A DNA stretch of 58,975 bases from Clostridiales bacterium UBA1316 (GCA_002307055.1 DBTM01000068.1:1-58975), one strand, 5' to 3'; shown: positions 8,729 to 17,170, counted from the stretch's first letter. Numbers and translations: made by a program. Notes: generated by a model from the letters alone, not told the origin.

Positions 8729-9502
8729 ATGTTATATAAAGTCAACACACTCAAGGGCTACAAATTGTCCAGCATCGATGGGGAAATCGGAATAATTAAA
8801 GATTTTTACTTTGATGACGATCGCTGGACCATTCGATATTTGGTGATCGAAACAGCAAACTGGCTGATGGACAGGCAGGTATTGATATCGCCCTATGTTC
8901 TGCGTTCTGTCGATACGCAAGCGCACTGTATCAACGTCGATTTAACCAGAAAGCAAATAGAGGGCAGCCCTTTGCTCGATACCCACAAACCTGTATCACG
9001 GCATTTCGAGACGGAGTACTACGCGTATTACGGGATGCCGACATATTGGGGCGGACTTAACATATGGAACACTGTTTCCAATAGTATACCAAAAAACACG
9101 CCAATAAAAGAAACCGTCACTGGAATGGCAACGGAGGATTTCCATTTACGCAGTACGCTGGAGGTCAATTGCTACAATATCAAGACCTCAGACGGTGAGA
9201 TTGGTCATGTCGATGACTTCATCGTGGATGATGAGACGTGGGCTATACGTTACCTTGTCATAGACACAAAGAATTGGATGAAGGGCAAAATGGTGCTGAT
9301 TTCACCAAGCTGGATCGAGCGTGTGAGCTGGGAAGAATCAAAGGTATTCGTCAATTTGACAAAAGAGTCGATTAAGCTGTCACCGGAATTCACGGAGGAG
9401 GCTTTGATCACCCGGGATTATGAGACGAACCTTCATCAGTATTACCATCTTGACGGTTATTGGGTCGCGGAAGCCGTGGCGGAACAGCAGATTCATTTAT
9501 AA
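8729..9502 (+). CDS. Double PRC-barrel domain protein (copy 2)
   Basis: 257 aa, paralogous to the protein at 7373-8143 along its whole length (MLYK.{4}LKGYKL start, WLMDRQVLI, HKPVSR.FE, SDGEIGHVDDFIVDDETW, SPEFTEEALITRDYE). The main differences are in the linker around residues 110-140. ATG 8729 was preferred to 8720 because it matches copy 1 and leaves proper spacing to GAAAGG. The pair looks like a tandem duplication that has diverged at least as much in DNA as in protein. Function unknown; the conserved acidic DD..W.IRYL strands are typical of PRC barrels. Confidence 0.8.
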   Translation: MLYKVNTLKGYKLSSIDGEIGIIKDFYFDDDRWTIRYLVIETANWLMDRQVLISPYVLRSVDTQAHCINVDLTRKQIEGSPLLDTHKPVSRHFETEYYAYYGMPTYWGGLNIWNTVSNSIPKNTPIKETVTGMATEDFHLRSTLEVNCYNIKTSDGEIGHVDDFIVDDETWAIRYLVIDTKNWMKGKMVLISPSWIERVSWEESKVFVNLTKESIKLSPEFTEEALITRDYETNLHQYYHLDGYWVAEAVAEQQIHL

Positions 9503-9579
9503 ACCTGCGGCTGAGCCAAACTGCGATGTCAATTATCGTTAAAAAATTAAATGATATGATACATAATTTGTGATTGAAG

Positions 9580-9627
9580 CACGCCCCATTTTCATAATTC
9601 TATATATGGTTATAAATTTGGGGCGTG
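9580..9627. repeat. Inverted repeat upstream of the redox cluster
   Basis: Two 9-base arms, CACGCCCCA (9580-9588) and TGGGGCGTG (9619-9627), are perfectly complementary around a 30-base AT-rich centre. It lies in the 189-base gap between the PRC-barrel gene and the desulforedoxin-like gene. It may be a transcription terminator for the PRC block (though the T run is poor), or an operator for the redox genes. Confidence 0.5.
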
Positions 9628-9691
9628 ATATTAAATTCATGCAGCAATAGAAGCGTTTATAAATTAATGCTTCAATATAGAGAAAGGCGCT

Positions 9692-9886
9692 GTGACTGTT
9701 ATGTTGTTTTACCTTTGCGAACACTGCGGTATCATCATTTCAAAAATCAACCCTGATGGTATTGTACCTGCGTGCTGTGAGCAGCATATGACAAAGCTGA
9801 TAGCAAAATCTGTCAATAATTTAGCCATTGGAAAACAAATGCCCGTAGGACAGAAAGAAAACAGAATTATCAGGCTTGTCCATTAA
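9692..9886 (+). CDS. Desulforedoxin-like small Fe protein
   Basis: 64 aa. The N-terminal ~35 residues match the desulforedoxin / desulfoferrodoxin N-terminal domain: FYLCEHCGIII, then G.VPACCEQHM.KL. The four cysteines (CxxC and adjacent CC) would bind one Fe in an FeS4 site. The rest of desulfoferrodoxin (the Fe-His4Cys superoxide reductase domain) is absent, so this is a stand-alone desulforedoxin-like electron carrier. GTG 9692 has GAAAGG close upstream; ATG 9701 is an alternative start that agrees better with homologue N-termini. Rubredoxin follows directly. Confidence 0.75.
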   Translation: MTVMLFYLCEHCGIIISKINPDGIVPACCEQHMTKLIAKSVNNLAIGKQMPVGQKENRIIRLVH

Positions 9887-9934
9887 TTATTATGCAGGTG
9901 AGATTTTTAGAATAGTTGAGAGTCGAGAAAACTG

Positions 9935-10099
9935 ATGAAAAAATTTATATGTAATTTATGCGGATATTGTTATCTGCCGCGCGAAGGTGATCCTGAAAGC
10001 GGGGAATCGCCAGACACAATATTTGATGATTTGCCGGAAGACTGGGTTTGCCCCATGTGTTCCGCCGAGAAAGAAAATTTCGAGGCATTAGAAGTTTAG
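9935..10099 (+). CDS. Rubredoxin
   Basis: 54 aa, the classic rubredoxin length. Cys6-x2-Cys9-Gly near the start and Cys39-Pro-x-Cys42 near the end form the FeS4 site; the sequence between has the usual acidic DPE.G and F.DLPEDWVCP. It is a one-electron carrier, commonly linked to superoxide or peroxide reduction in anaerobes. The gene is too short for simple length filters. It lies 48 bases after the desulforedoxin-like gene and 47 before the flavin reductase, so the three probably form one oxidative-stress operon. Confidence 0.92.
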   Translation: MKKFICNLCGYCYLPREGDPESGESPDTIFDDLPEDWVCPMCSAEKENFEALEV

Positions 10100-10146
10100 A
10101 GATAGATATTCTGTTTCATTTTCATAAAATAAAGGAGAAGGTTTTT

Positions 10147-10698
10147 ATGATAAAGATAGCAATTATTATTGGAAGTACGCGTCCAAACCGTGTTGGAGAG
10201 TCTGTTGCGAAATGGGTGTACGCACTGTCTCAGCTGCGTAAGGACGCAGAGTTTGAATTAGTGGACATTCAGGATTATGACCTGCCGCTGCTTGACGAAC
10301 CACAGTCAGCAGCGCTGCACCAGTATTCAAAAGAGCATACGAAGATATGGTCGGCAAAAATAGACGGATTTGACGGGTTCATCTTTGTAACACCGGAATA
10401 TAACCATTCTACTTCAACAGCACTTAAAAATGCTCTTGATTATTTATATTCAGAATGGAACAACAGAGCAGCCGGTTTTGTCAGTTATGGGTCTATCGGG
10501 GGAGCCCGCGCGGCAGAAGCGCTGCGCCCAATAATGGCACAGCTCCAAATAGCGGATGTTTCTGCCCAGGTCATGCTGTCGACATTTACTGATTTTAATG
10601 ACGGTGTGTGCCAGCCAAATCCTCGGCATGAAAAATCGATGAATACGCTTTTCAACCAAGTAATCGCTTGGAGTACTACACTCAAAACGCTAAGATAG
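10147..10698 (+). CDS. NAD(P)H-dependent FMN reductase / quinone reductase-like
   Basis: 183 aa flavodoxin-fold protein. It shows the FMN phosphate loop GSTRPNRVGESVA near the N-terminus, LPLLDEP, TPEYNHSTSTALKNALDYL (isoalloxazine loop) and GSIGGARAAEALR. These are typical of the NADPH-dependent FMN reductase / azoreductase family. ATG 10147 is preceded by AAAGGAGAAGG. It follows rubredoxin and may feed electrons to it, although this is inferred from context. A short stem (10698-10719) follows the stop codon without a T run. Confidence 0.88.
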   Translation: MIKIAIIIGSTRPNRVGESVAKWVYALSQLRKDAEFELVDIQDYDLPLLDEPQSAALHQYSKEHTKIWSAKIDGFDGFIFVTPEYNHSTSTALKNALDYLYSEWNNRAAGFVSYGSIGGARAAEALRPIMAQLQIADVSAQVMLSTFTDFNDGVCQPNPRHEKSMNTLFNQVIAWSTTLKTLR

Positions 10699-10773
10699 CG
10701 TGAAAGAAAATTCTCACGCACAATAATTCGATTTAGCCGTAAAAATCGCGGCGGCGCAGAATGGATGATTACT

Positions 10774-11139
10774 ATGAAAACAAGCAAAATTTTTGTTGCC
10801 GGCATATTAATTTTACTAGCTATGGCTGCCAGCACTGGCTGTGGTTCCTCAAGCTCAGGCACAATAACGACGCCGACTTCTGCAATCGCCGCCATCAATA
10901 AAAACTCTGTTATTATGACTGGAATTACATTTCAACCGGCGGAGATCACCATACATAAGGGGGAGACAATTACCTGGACAAATAAAAATGCAGATGATCG
11001 CGATGTGATCGGGAGTTCTTTTCAGAGTGACCTTATTGAAAAAGACGGAACATATTCGCAGGAATTTAACCAGGCGGGTATTTATAATTATACATGCTCG
11101 GTTAATACCAGTATGATGGGCCGAATTATCGTTAAATAA
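10774..11139 (+). CDS. Cupredoxin-like lipoprotein lacking both copper histidines
   Basis: 121 aa from ATG 10774 (ATG 10765 also possible). Signal peptide with hydrophobic core and lipobox STGC, then a Ser/Thr linker and a plastocyanin-like domain: ITFQPAEITIHKGETITWTN, F..AGIYNYTC, MMGRIIVK. In blue copper proteins the Cu ligands are His (WTN.D...H), Cys, His and Met. Here the first His position is Arg (ADDRDV) and the second is Asn (CSVN), while Cys and Met remain. Exported and lipid-anchored on the outer face of the membrane. It may have a different metal or a structural role. A terminator follows. Confidence 0.8.
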   Translation: MKTSKIFVAGILILLAMAASTGCGSSSSGTITTPTSAIAAINKNSVIMTGITFQPAEITIHKGETITWTNKNADDRDVIGSSFQSDLIEKDGTYSQEFNQAGIYNYTCSVNTSMMGRIIVK

Positions 11140-11184
11140 ATGATACAGCGTAAAATCCGCCTTACACATGATTGAGCGATGTCA

Positions 11185-11227
11185 TAAAATATAGCAGCTG
11201 GGACAATAAGCCGGGCTGCTATTTTCT
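11185..11227 (+). terminator. Intrinsic terminator
   Basis: AAAATATAGCAGC and GCTGCTATTTT arms form a strong hairpin ending in a T-rich stretch, 45 bases after the cupredoxin-like gene. Confidence 0.75.
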
Positions 11228-11329
11228 ATCTCGTAAAATTCTTTTAAAGTTGTAAACAGGGGAATATAGATGCAATAATTAATAAAACAAAATAATATAT
11301 AATATAATGAAAAATGATTATAAAAATAA

Positions 11330-11359
11330 TTGCAATTATATGTTTACTAATTGTATAAA
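11330..11359 (+). promoter_or_regulatory. Sigma-A type promoter for the hybrid kinase operon
   Basis: TTGCAA (11330-11335), 18-base spacer, TATAAA (11354-11359). It lies in a very AT-rich 230-base gap and about 97 bases before the kinase start. No other structure was seen in the gap. Confidence 0.5.
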
Positions 11360-11455
11360 CTGTTGTAAGATGGGTCAAAGGAACGTTCGCATCTTTTATC
11401 TCAGACTAAAAGAAGCTGGACTAAAGCGTTTGAAATAATAGGAGTTGAGTGCCGC

Positions 11456-14191
11456 GTGAAAGAAAAAAATAAGCAGGAAGCTACAGAATCTTCAACAGAA
11501 CAACAACAAAAAAAACTACAGGTGAACAAAGAGAATGAAAAGTGGGCGGCTGAACTTATTGTTGCAAACAAGGAGCTGGCTTTTCAGAATGAAGAAAAGG
11601 ATAAACGGGCAGCAGAGCTGATAATAGCGAACAAAGAACTCGCGTTTCAGAACGAAGAAAAGGATAAACGGGCAGCAGAACTGATAATAGCGAACAAAGA
11701 GCTGGCCTTTCAGAATGACGAAAAAGAAAAACGGGCGGCGGAGCTGATAATAGCAAATAAAGAGCTGGCCTTTCAGAATGAAGAAAAAGAGAAACGAGCA
11801 GCGGAACTGATTATTGCCAAGGAAGAACTTGTTTTTCAAAACAGTGAAAAGGACAATCAGTCTAAACGGACTTTCGCACTTAAAGAACAAAACCTGGAGT
11901 TGGAGATGCAAAAAAAGCAGCTGGATGAAGCCAGTCAGCTTAAGAGTGCATTTCTTTCAAACATGAGTCATGAGCTGCGCACACCGCTTAACGCCATTGT
12001 TGGTTTTTCTGAATTGGCGCTTAAAACAAGTCTAACTGAAAAGCAGCACAATTACTTGAGTAAAATTAAAATATCATCACAGACATTGCTGGGGCTTGTC
12101 AGCGATATCCTGGATTTATCCAAAATAGAAGCCGGTAAGATGGAACTGGAAATGGCGGATTTCTATCTCGAGGAAGTGCTGCAGCAGATTATTAACCAAT
12201 TCGGCAATAAAAGCCAGGAAAAAGGCTTGAAGCTCACGATTATAACGGAGACGAATGTTCCCAAGAGAATTAAGGGCGATGAACTGCGTTTGGGACAGAT
12301 ATTATCGAACCTAACCAGTAATGCCGTCAAATTCTCAAAAAACGGGGAGATTGTAATTCATGTTGAACTGCTGGAAAACGACGAGGAAAGCGCCAAGCTT
12401 CAGTTTTCAATTAAAGACACAGGCATCGGCTTGACGGAGAAACAAGCAAAGACGCTTTTTCAGCCATTTACACAAGCAGACACATCCACAACCCGTATAT
12501 ATGGGGGAACAGGTCTTGGCCTTTCCATCTCCCGAGAATTGGTCAGCATGATGAACGGGGATATTTGGGTCGAGAGTACCGAGGGCGTGGGCAGCATATT
12601 TTACTTTACGGTTATAACCAAAACTGCTAACGAAATGCGCTTTAGCCAGTATAGAAAATCTGTTGAAAAGTGGGGCCTTCGAATACTGGTAGTCGATGAT
12701 AAGGAAGACAGCAGAGAGATTCTCGGAAGTATGTTAGCGGAAATGCCGCTTGAAGTAACCATGACCACCTCGGGGAAAGAAGCAATTGCAATACTGGAAA
12801 AAACAAATGAAAATAACCGTTACGACCTGGTTATCATGGACTGGAAGATGCCTGAAATGGACGGCATAGAGGCGTCCTTGCGTATAAAAAAGCTTTTCAA
12901 AAAAGACGATGCACCGGCGATTATCCTGCTGACGGCATATGCAACGGAGGGCCTCCAGGAAAGAGCCGATCAGATAGGGTTGGAGGAATCTATTCTTTAT
13001 AAACCAATTACTCCATCACTCTTGTTTAATGCGATTATCCATGTTTGTGATAAAGCGGGGCTGGACCGGACATTCACGGCAACCGAAAAAAAAGATGATT
13101 CGACCTATTTGTCAAAGCTTCTCAACACCAGAGTCCTGTTAGTTGAAGATAACGAAATTAATCGGGAAGTCGCCACAGAGATACTTGAGGTGTCCGGACT
13201 GAAAGTAACAATTGCTAAAAACGGCAGAGAAGCGGTTGTGATCATGAAAGCCAGCCCGATTGACATTATCCTCATGGATATTCAGATGCCGATCATGGAT
13301 GGTTATGCCGCCACAATAGAGATACGAAAAGATAAGGCTTTTAATGATGTACCTATTATAGCAATGACAGCAAATGCTTTGCCGAACGATCGGATAAAAT
13401 GTATGCAGGCTGGTATGAACGATTATGTCTCAAAACCCATCGACACAAACGAGCTGCTTCGAAAAATAGCACAGTGGGTGAAACGGGAGCCGGGAATCGT
13501 CGAAAAACCGATGCTTGAAACGTCAACACACCAAGCAGCAGAAGAACAAGCTTTTATAATCAGCGAAAAGATGATTGACAAGCTTGTTGGCATTGATGTG
13601 GAAACAGGCTTAAGCCGCTTGGGCGGTAATCAGACGCTGTTTTATAAGCTGCTTATAAAATTCCATAAGAATCACAAAAAAGCGATTAAAGAGATTCGAA
13701 ACGCGTTAGACCTTAATGATAAAAAAACAGCCGAGATCATTGCGCACACACTTAAAGGGGTGGCGGGCAATATCGGCGCTCAGAGTGTTTTTCTCAATGC
13801 CGGAGCACTTGAAGCGGAGCTTAAATTAAAAACCCGTATGGATGCCGAACCGCTTCTCAAGCAGCTTGACCAGGCATTGGAACAAGTCTTTTCCTCGATA
13901 TCTTTTCTGGAGAAAGAAATGGATGATACGGTAAGCATAACGTTGAAAACAGTAAAAGCGGAGCTGCTGAAACCAATTTTAGAAGAACTGAAAATACTGC
14001 TGCAGGAGAATAATATGGATGCGGTCGAGTGTTCAGAAGCAATTGTGACACATACAAAAAATACGCCTATGGCTCAGAAGGCAATTGAACTGAATGATTC
14101 TATTAATCAATACGATTTTGTATGTGCATTAGGCATAATGAGTGAGCTGCTTAATAATGTTAGGGAGTCTGAGAAAGATGGAGATATATAA
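11456..14191 (+). CDS. Soluble hybrid histidine kinase (repeats-HisKA-HATPase-REC-REC-HPt)
   Basis: 911 aa, GTG start with GGAG 10 bases upstream, no transmembrane segment. Order: charged coiled coil with five 21-residue repeats (31-135), HisKA with phospho-accepting His172 (SHELRTP), HATPase_c (N box NLTSNAVKF, G boxes DTGIGL and GGTGLGLS), receiver 1 with Asp462 (MDWKMPEMDG), receiver 2 with Asp608 (MDIQMPIMDG), and HPt with His764 (AHTLKG). This is a complete cytosolic phosphorelay in one chain. No PAS or GAF sensor is seen, so the repeat region or a partner must supply the signal. It overlaps the REC/HD-GYP gene by 14 bases, which makes that protein the likely output. Confidence 0.95.
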   Translation: MKEKNKQEATESSTEQQQKKLQVNKENEKWAAELIVANKELAFQNEEKDKRAAELIIANKELAFQNEEKDKRAAELIIANKELAFQNDEKEKRAAELIIANKELAFQNEEKEKRAAELIIAKEELVFQNSEKDNQSKRTFALKEQNLELEMQKKQLDEASQLKSAFLSNMSHELRTPLNAIVGFSELALKTSLTEKQHNYLSKIKISSQTLLGLVSDILDLSKIEAGKMELEMADFYLEEVLQQIINQFGNKSQEKGLKLTIITETNVPKRIKGDELRLGQILSNLTSNAVKFSKNGEIVIHVELLENDEESAKLQFSIKDTGIGLTEKQAKTLFQPFTQADTSTTRIYGGTGLGLSISRELVSMMNGDIWVESTEGVGSIFYFTVITKTANEMRFSQYRKSVEKWGLRILVVDDKEDSREILGSMLAEMPLEVTMTTSGKEAIAILEKTNENNRYDLVIMDWKMPEMDGIEASLRIKKLFKKDDAPAIILLTAYATEGLQERADQIGLEESILYKPITPSLLFNAIIHVCDKAGLDRTFTATEKKDDSTYLSKLLNTRVLLVEDNEINREVATEILEVSGLKVTIAKNGREAVVIMKASPIDIILMDIQMPIMDGYAATIEIRKDKAFNDVPIIAMTANALPNDRIKCMQAGMNDYVSKPIDTNELLRKIAQWVKREPGIVEKPMLETSTHQAAEEQAFIISEKMIDKLVGIDVETGLSRLGGNQTLFYKLLIKFHKNHKKAIKEIRNALDLNDKKTAEIIAHTLKGVAGNIGAQSVFLNAGALEAELKLKTRMDAEPLLKQLDQALEQVFSSISFLEKEMDDTVSITLKTVKAELLKPILEELKILLQENNMDAVECSEAIVTHTKNTPMAQKAIELNDSINQYDFVCALGIMSELLNNVRESEKDGDI
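11546..11860 (+). repeat. Five tandem 63-bp repeats inside the kinase gene
   Basis: Unit starts at 11546, 11609, 11672, 11735 and 11798, each 63 bases encoding AAELIIANKELAFQNEEKDKR or a close variant. 21 residues is exactly three heptads, so the array adds coiled-coil length without changing register. Units 2-4 are nearly identical in protein; unit 5 is the most diverged (EELVFQNSEKDNQ). Confidence 0.95.
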
Positions 14192-15278
14192 TAATGATAT
14201 ACCAATAAAGATACTCATCGTGGATGACAGCCCTGAGGCGATTACAGTGTTGGGCAATGCTTTACCTAAACATTATAAACGTCAGGCAGCCTTAAGCGGA
14301 GAAAAAGCAATCGCTTTGCTTGAGTCGACCGCGGAGCTCCCGGACCTCATTCTGCTTGACGTGATGATGCCGGGGATGGATGGCTATGAAGTTTGCAAGT
14401 ATCTTAAAAATGATGAAAAATTTAAGGAAATTCCGGTGATATACCTCAGTGCACTGACAGATATAAAAGATAAAGCAAAGGCATTTGAGCAAGGCGGTGT
14501 GGACTTTATTGTAAAACCGTTTAATATAAAAGAAATTCAAGCGCGTGTTGAAACGCATTTAAAAATGCGGTTTTTTCAGAAGGAGCTTGAGGTTTGTAAT
14601 AATAATTTGGAAAGAATCGTCAGCGAAAAGATAAAAGAAATTTCGGATTCACAGATGGAAACAATTTTTACATTGGCCAAGCTGGCAGAAGCGCGCGATA
14701 AAGAAACAGGCGAACACTTAAAACGAATACAGTGTATTTGTAGGTTTGTTGTTAATACACTGCGTGCATATCCTGATTTTAAAGACCGAATAAACTCCGA
14801 TTACATTGATAATCTTCAAAAAGCGAGTCCTCTGCACGATATCGGCAAGGTTGGAATCAGTGATACAATTCTCTTAAAACCCGGAAAACTCACGGCAGAA
14901 GAATTTGAAGAAATGAAGCAGCATTCGTCAATAGGCGCCAATACGCTGGAAAATGTATATAAGGATTATCCAAGCAATCATTACATAAAGACCGGTATTG
15001 ACATCGCACGGTCACATCACGAAAAATGGGATGGCAGCGGATATCCTGAAGGCCTCATCGGTGATAATATTCCTTTATCAGCTCAAATAATGGCACTGGC
15101 TGATGTATATGATGCACTGCGTTCTAAACGTGTTTATAAAGAAGCATATACCAACATCGCCGCACGCGAAATTATTTTAGAAGGATCGGGAAACCATTTT
15201 AATCCGTATATTGTCCAAGCTTTTTTAGAAATTGAAAATGAATGCGTCAATAAGCTATACGAAAATAAAAAAAGTTAA
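14178..15278 (+). CDS. Response regulator with HD-GYP output domain
   Basis: 366 aa. Receiver domain at the N-terminus with phospho-acceptor Asp61 (LLDVMMPGMDGYE) and conserved Lys in VKPF; HD-GYP domain with His220-Asp221 (HDIGKVGI), ARSHHEKWDGSGYP (GYP 288-290), and ADVYDAL. HD-GYP proteins hydrolyse cyclic di-GMP or related cyclic dinucleotides using a metal pair. ATG 14178 was chosen from the receiver start; the frame is open to 14142. The overlap with the hybrid kinase gene indicates a cognate pair controlling cyclic-dinucleotide levels. No DNA-binding domain. Confidence 0.93.
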   Translation: MEIYNNDIPIKILIVDDSPEAITVLGNALPKHYKRQAALSGEKAIALLESTAELPDLILLDVMMPGMDGYEVCKYLKNDEKFKEIPVIYLSALTDIKDKAKAFEQGGVDFIVKPFNIKEIQARVETHLKMRFFQKELEVCNNNLERIVSEKIKEISDSQMETIFTLAKLAEARDKETGEHLKRIQCICRFVVNTLRAYPDFKDRINSDYIDNLQKASPLHDIGKVGISDTILLKPGKLTAEEFEEMKQHSSIGANTLENVYKDYPSNHYIKTGIDIARSHHEKWDGSGYPEGLIGDNIPLSAQIMALADVYDALRSKRVYKEAYTNIAAREIILEGSGNHFNPYIVQAFLEIENECVNKLYENKKS

Positions 15279-15280
15279 CA

Positions 15281-15323
15281 CATACAAAAACCGAAGAATT
15301 ACAATTTCTTCGGTCTTTGTATG
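15281..15323. terminator. Bidirectional terminator
   Basis: CATACAAAAACCGAAGAA pairs with TTCTTCGGTCTTTGTATG (one bulge/mismatch), between the convergent HD-GYP gene and glmS. T-rich sequence is present on both flanks. Confidence 0.75.
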
Positions 15324-15340
15324 TTTGGATTTAATTAAAA

Positions 15341-17170
15341 TTATTCGACAGTCACGGATTTGGCGAGGTTTCTCGGTTTGTCGATGCTGCAGCCGCGCAT
15401 GAGGGCAACGTAGTAGGCGAAAAGCTGCATCGGGACGACGGCTAAGGATGGGAGCAGGACCTCGTGGATATCCGGAATCAGGATCATATTGTCGGAGGCA
15501 TGGGCGACATGTGAGGCACCGCCTTCGGTGGTCAGCGCCAGGATTTCGGCGCCGCGGGACTTAACCTCGACGATGTTGCTGACGGTTTTGTCAACGAGCT
15601 TTATATACGAAGCCATAGCGATGACGAGAGTCCCTTCCTCGATGAGGGAGATGGTGCCGTGCTTGAGCTCACCGGCGGCGTAGGCGTCCGAATGGATATA
15701 GGAGATTTCCTTGAGCTTCAGGGAAGCTTCGAGCGTCAGCGCGTAATCGATATTGCGGCCGATAAAGAAAATATCTTCTTTATTGAAATAAATGGACGCG
15801 AGATATTGGATATGCTCTTTATTTTTGAGGATTTCTTCCAGCTTGGCCGGGAGGGTCAGCAACCCGCCGACAAGGTCGGTATAGGCTTCGGGTGTGATGG
15901 TGCCGAGCACATCGGCTAAGTACAGCGCAATCAGATAGGTTACAGCGAGCTGTGTGCTGTAGGCCTTCGTCGTCGCAACGGCTATTTCCGGACCAGCCCA
16001 AGTATAGAGCACATCGTCGGATTCGTTGGCGATTGTGCTGCCGACGACATTGACAATAGAGAGCACGCGCGCGCCGAGCCTTTTTGCTTCGCGCATGGCT
16101 TCAATGGTATCCGCCGTCGAGCCGGATTGACTGATGCAGATGACGAGCGTTTTACTGTCGACAAGCGGGGAAGAGTAACGGAATTCAGAGGCAAGTACCG
16201 CTTCGACAGGGATGCGTACCAGTTTTTCTATATTGTATTTAGCGACGACGCCGACATGATAGGCGGAGCCGCAGCCGACGATATAAATTCTTTTTAAAGA
16301 TTTAATATACGCCGGGTCGAGCTGAATGTTATCGAGAACAACTCTGCCGTCCTGGAGCCGCGGTGACAGGGCTTTACGGACCGCTTCGGGCTGCTCCATT
16401 ATTTCTTTGAACATAAAGTGCTCGTAGCCGCCTTTTTCGGCAGCTGAAATATCCCAATCGATGTATGAAGGCTCTTTGCTTATTTCTTCAAGCTCACAGT
16501 TAAAGATTTTTATGCTGTCGGGCGTTACCATGGCGATTTCGTCATCAGCGAGATAATAGACATCGCGTGTGTATTTGAGGACGGCTGTCACATCCGACGC
16601 AAGGAAATTTTCGCCCTCGCCGATGCCAAGGATCAGAGGGCTCTCTTTTCTGGTGGCGATGAGCAGATCAGGGAAGTCCTCGCACATAATACCCAGAGCA
16701 TACGAGCCTTCCATGCGCAGAGCCGCCTGTGAAACGGCTTTTAATATATCGCCTTTATAATAATATTGGATGAGGTTAACTGCAACCTCGGTATCGGTTT
16801 CCGATTTGAATTCAATTCCCTTGGAGATGAGCATTTCTCTGAGCTTGACATAGTTTTCGATGATGCCGTTATGCACGCAGGCAATTTTGCCGCCGGAGCT
16901 GACATGCGGATGCGCGTTCTCGTCCGAAGGCTTCCCATGTGTCGCCCAGCGTGTATGACCGATGCCGGTTTTACCTTTCATCAGGCGGCCGCCGTCGATC
17001 TTTTTACTCAGATCATCTACATATCCCTTCGCTTTGCTCAGGTGAAGCTTTCCCTCAAAGCTGACAACAACGCCCGCTGAATCATAGCCTCTGTATTCAA
17101 GCCGTTTCAAGCCCTCGAGCATGATTGGCGCCGCTTCCTGTTTTCCTGTATATCCAACAATTCCGCACAT
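15341..17170 (-). CDS. glmS: Glutamine-fructose-6-phosphate aminotransferase
   Basis: 609 aa, full length. Makes glucosamine 6-phosphate for peptidoglycan. MCGIVGYTG at the N-terminus supplies the glutaminase nucleophile Cys2 after Met removal; GIGHTRWATHG and the SETDTEV segment follow; two SIS domains have CGSAYHVG and SQSGSTADT; the C-terminus ends KSVTVE. The start is set by MCGIV, with AGGAG 7 bases upstream; the frame is open further upstream to 17254. Last gene of a purF-dapF-dapL-glmS run. No glmS ribozyme fold was recognised in the 34 bases between dapL and glmS. Confidence 0.97.
   Translation of the reverse strand: MCGIVGYTGKQEAAPIMLEGLKRLEYRGYDSAGVVVSFEGKLHLSKAKGYVDDLSKKIDGGRLMKGKTGIGHTRWATHGKPSDENAHPHVSSGGKIACVHNGIIENYVKLREMLISKGIEFKSETDTEVAVNLIQYYYKGDILKAVSQAALRMEGSYALGIMCEDFPDLLIATRKESPLILGIGEGENFLASDVTAVLKYTRDVYYLADDEIAMVTPDSIKIFNCELEEISKEPSYIDWDISAAEKGGYEHFMFKEIMEQPEAVRKALSPRLQDGRVVLDNIQLDPAYIKSLKRIYIVGCGSAYHVGVVAKYNIEKLVRIPVEAVLASEFRYSSPLVDSKTLVICISQSGSTADTIEAMREAKRLGARVLSIVNVVGSTIANESDDVLYTWAGPEIAVATTKAYSTQLAVTYLIALYLADVLGTITPEAYTDLVGGLLTLPAKLEEILKNKEHIQYLASIYFNKEDIFFIGRNIDYALTLEASLKLKEISYIHSDAYAAGELKHGTISLIEEGTLVIAMASYIKLVDKTVSNIVEVKSRGAEILALTTEGGASHVAHASDNMILIPDIHEVLLPSLAVVPMQLFAYYVALMRGCSIDKPRNLAKSVTVE

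Noticed and set aside
11546..11860. Regular repeats considered as a CRISPR array
   Set aside because: Units are directly adjacent with no unique spacers and encode an in-frame coiled coil.
11516..11911. Long open frame on the minus strand inside the kinase gene
   Set aside because: It is open only because the 63-bp repeats lack minus-strand stops; the product is a low-complexity mirror of the coiled coil and has no ribosome-binding site.
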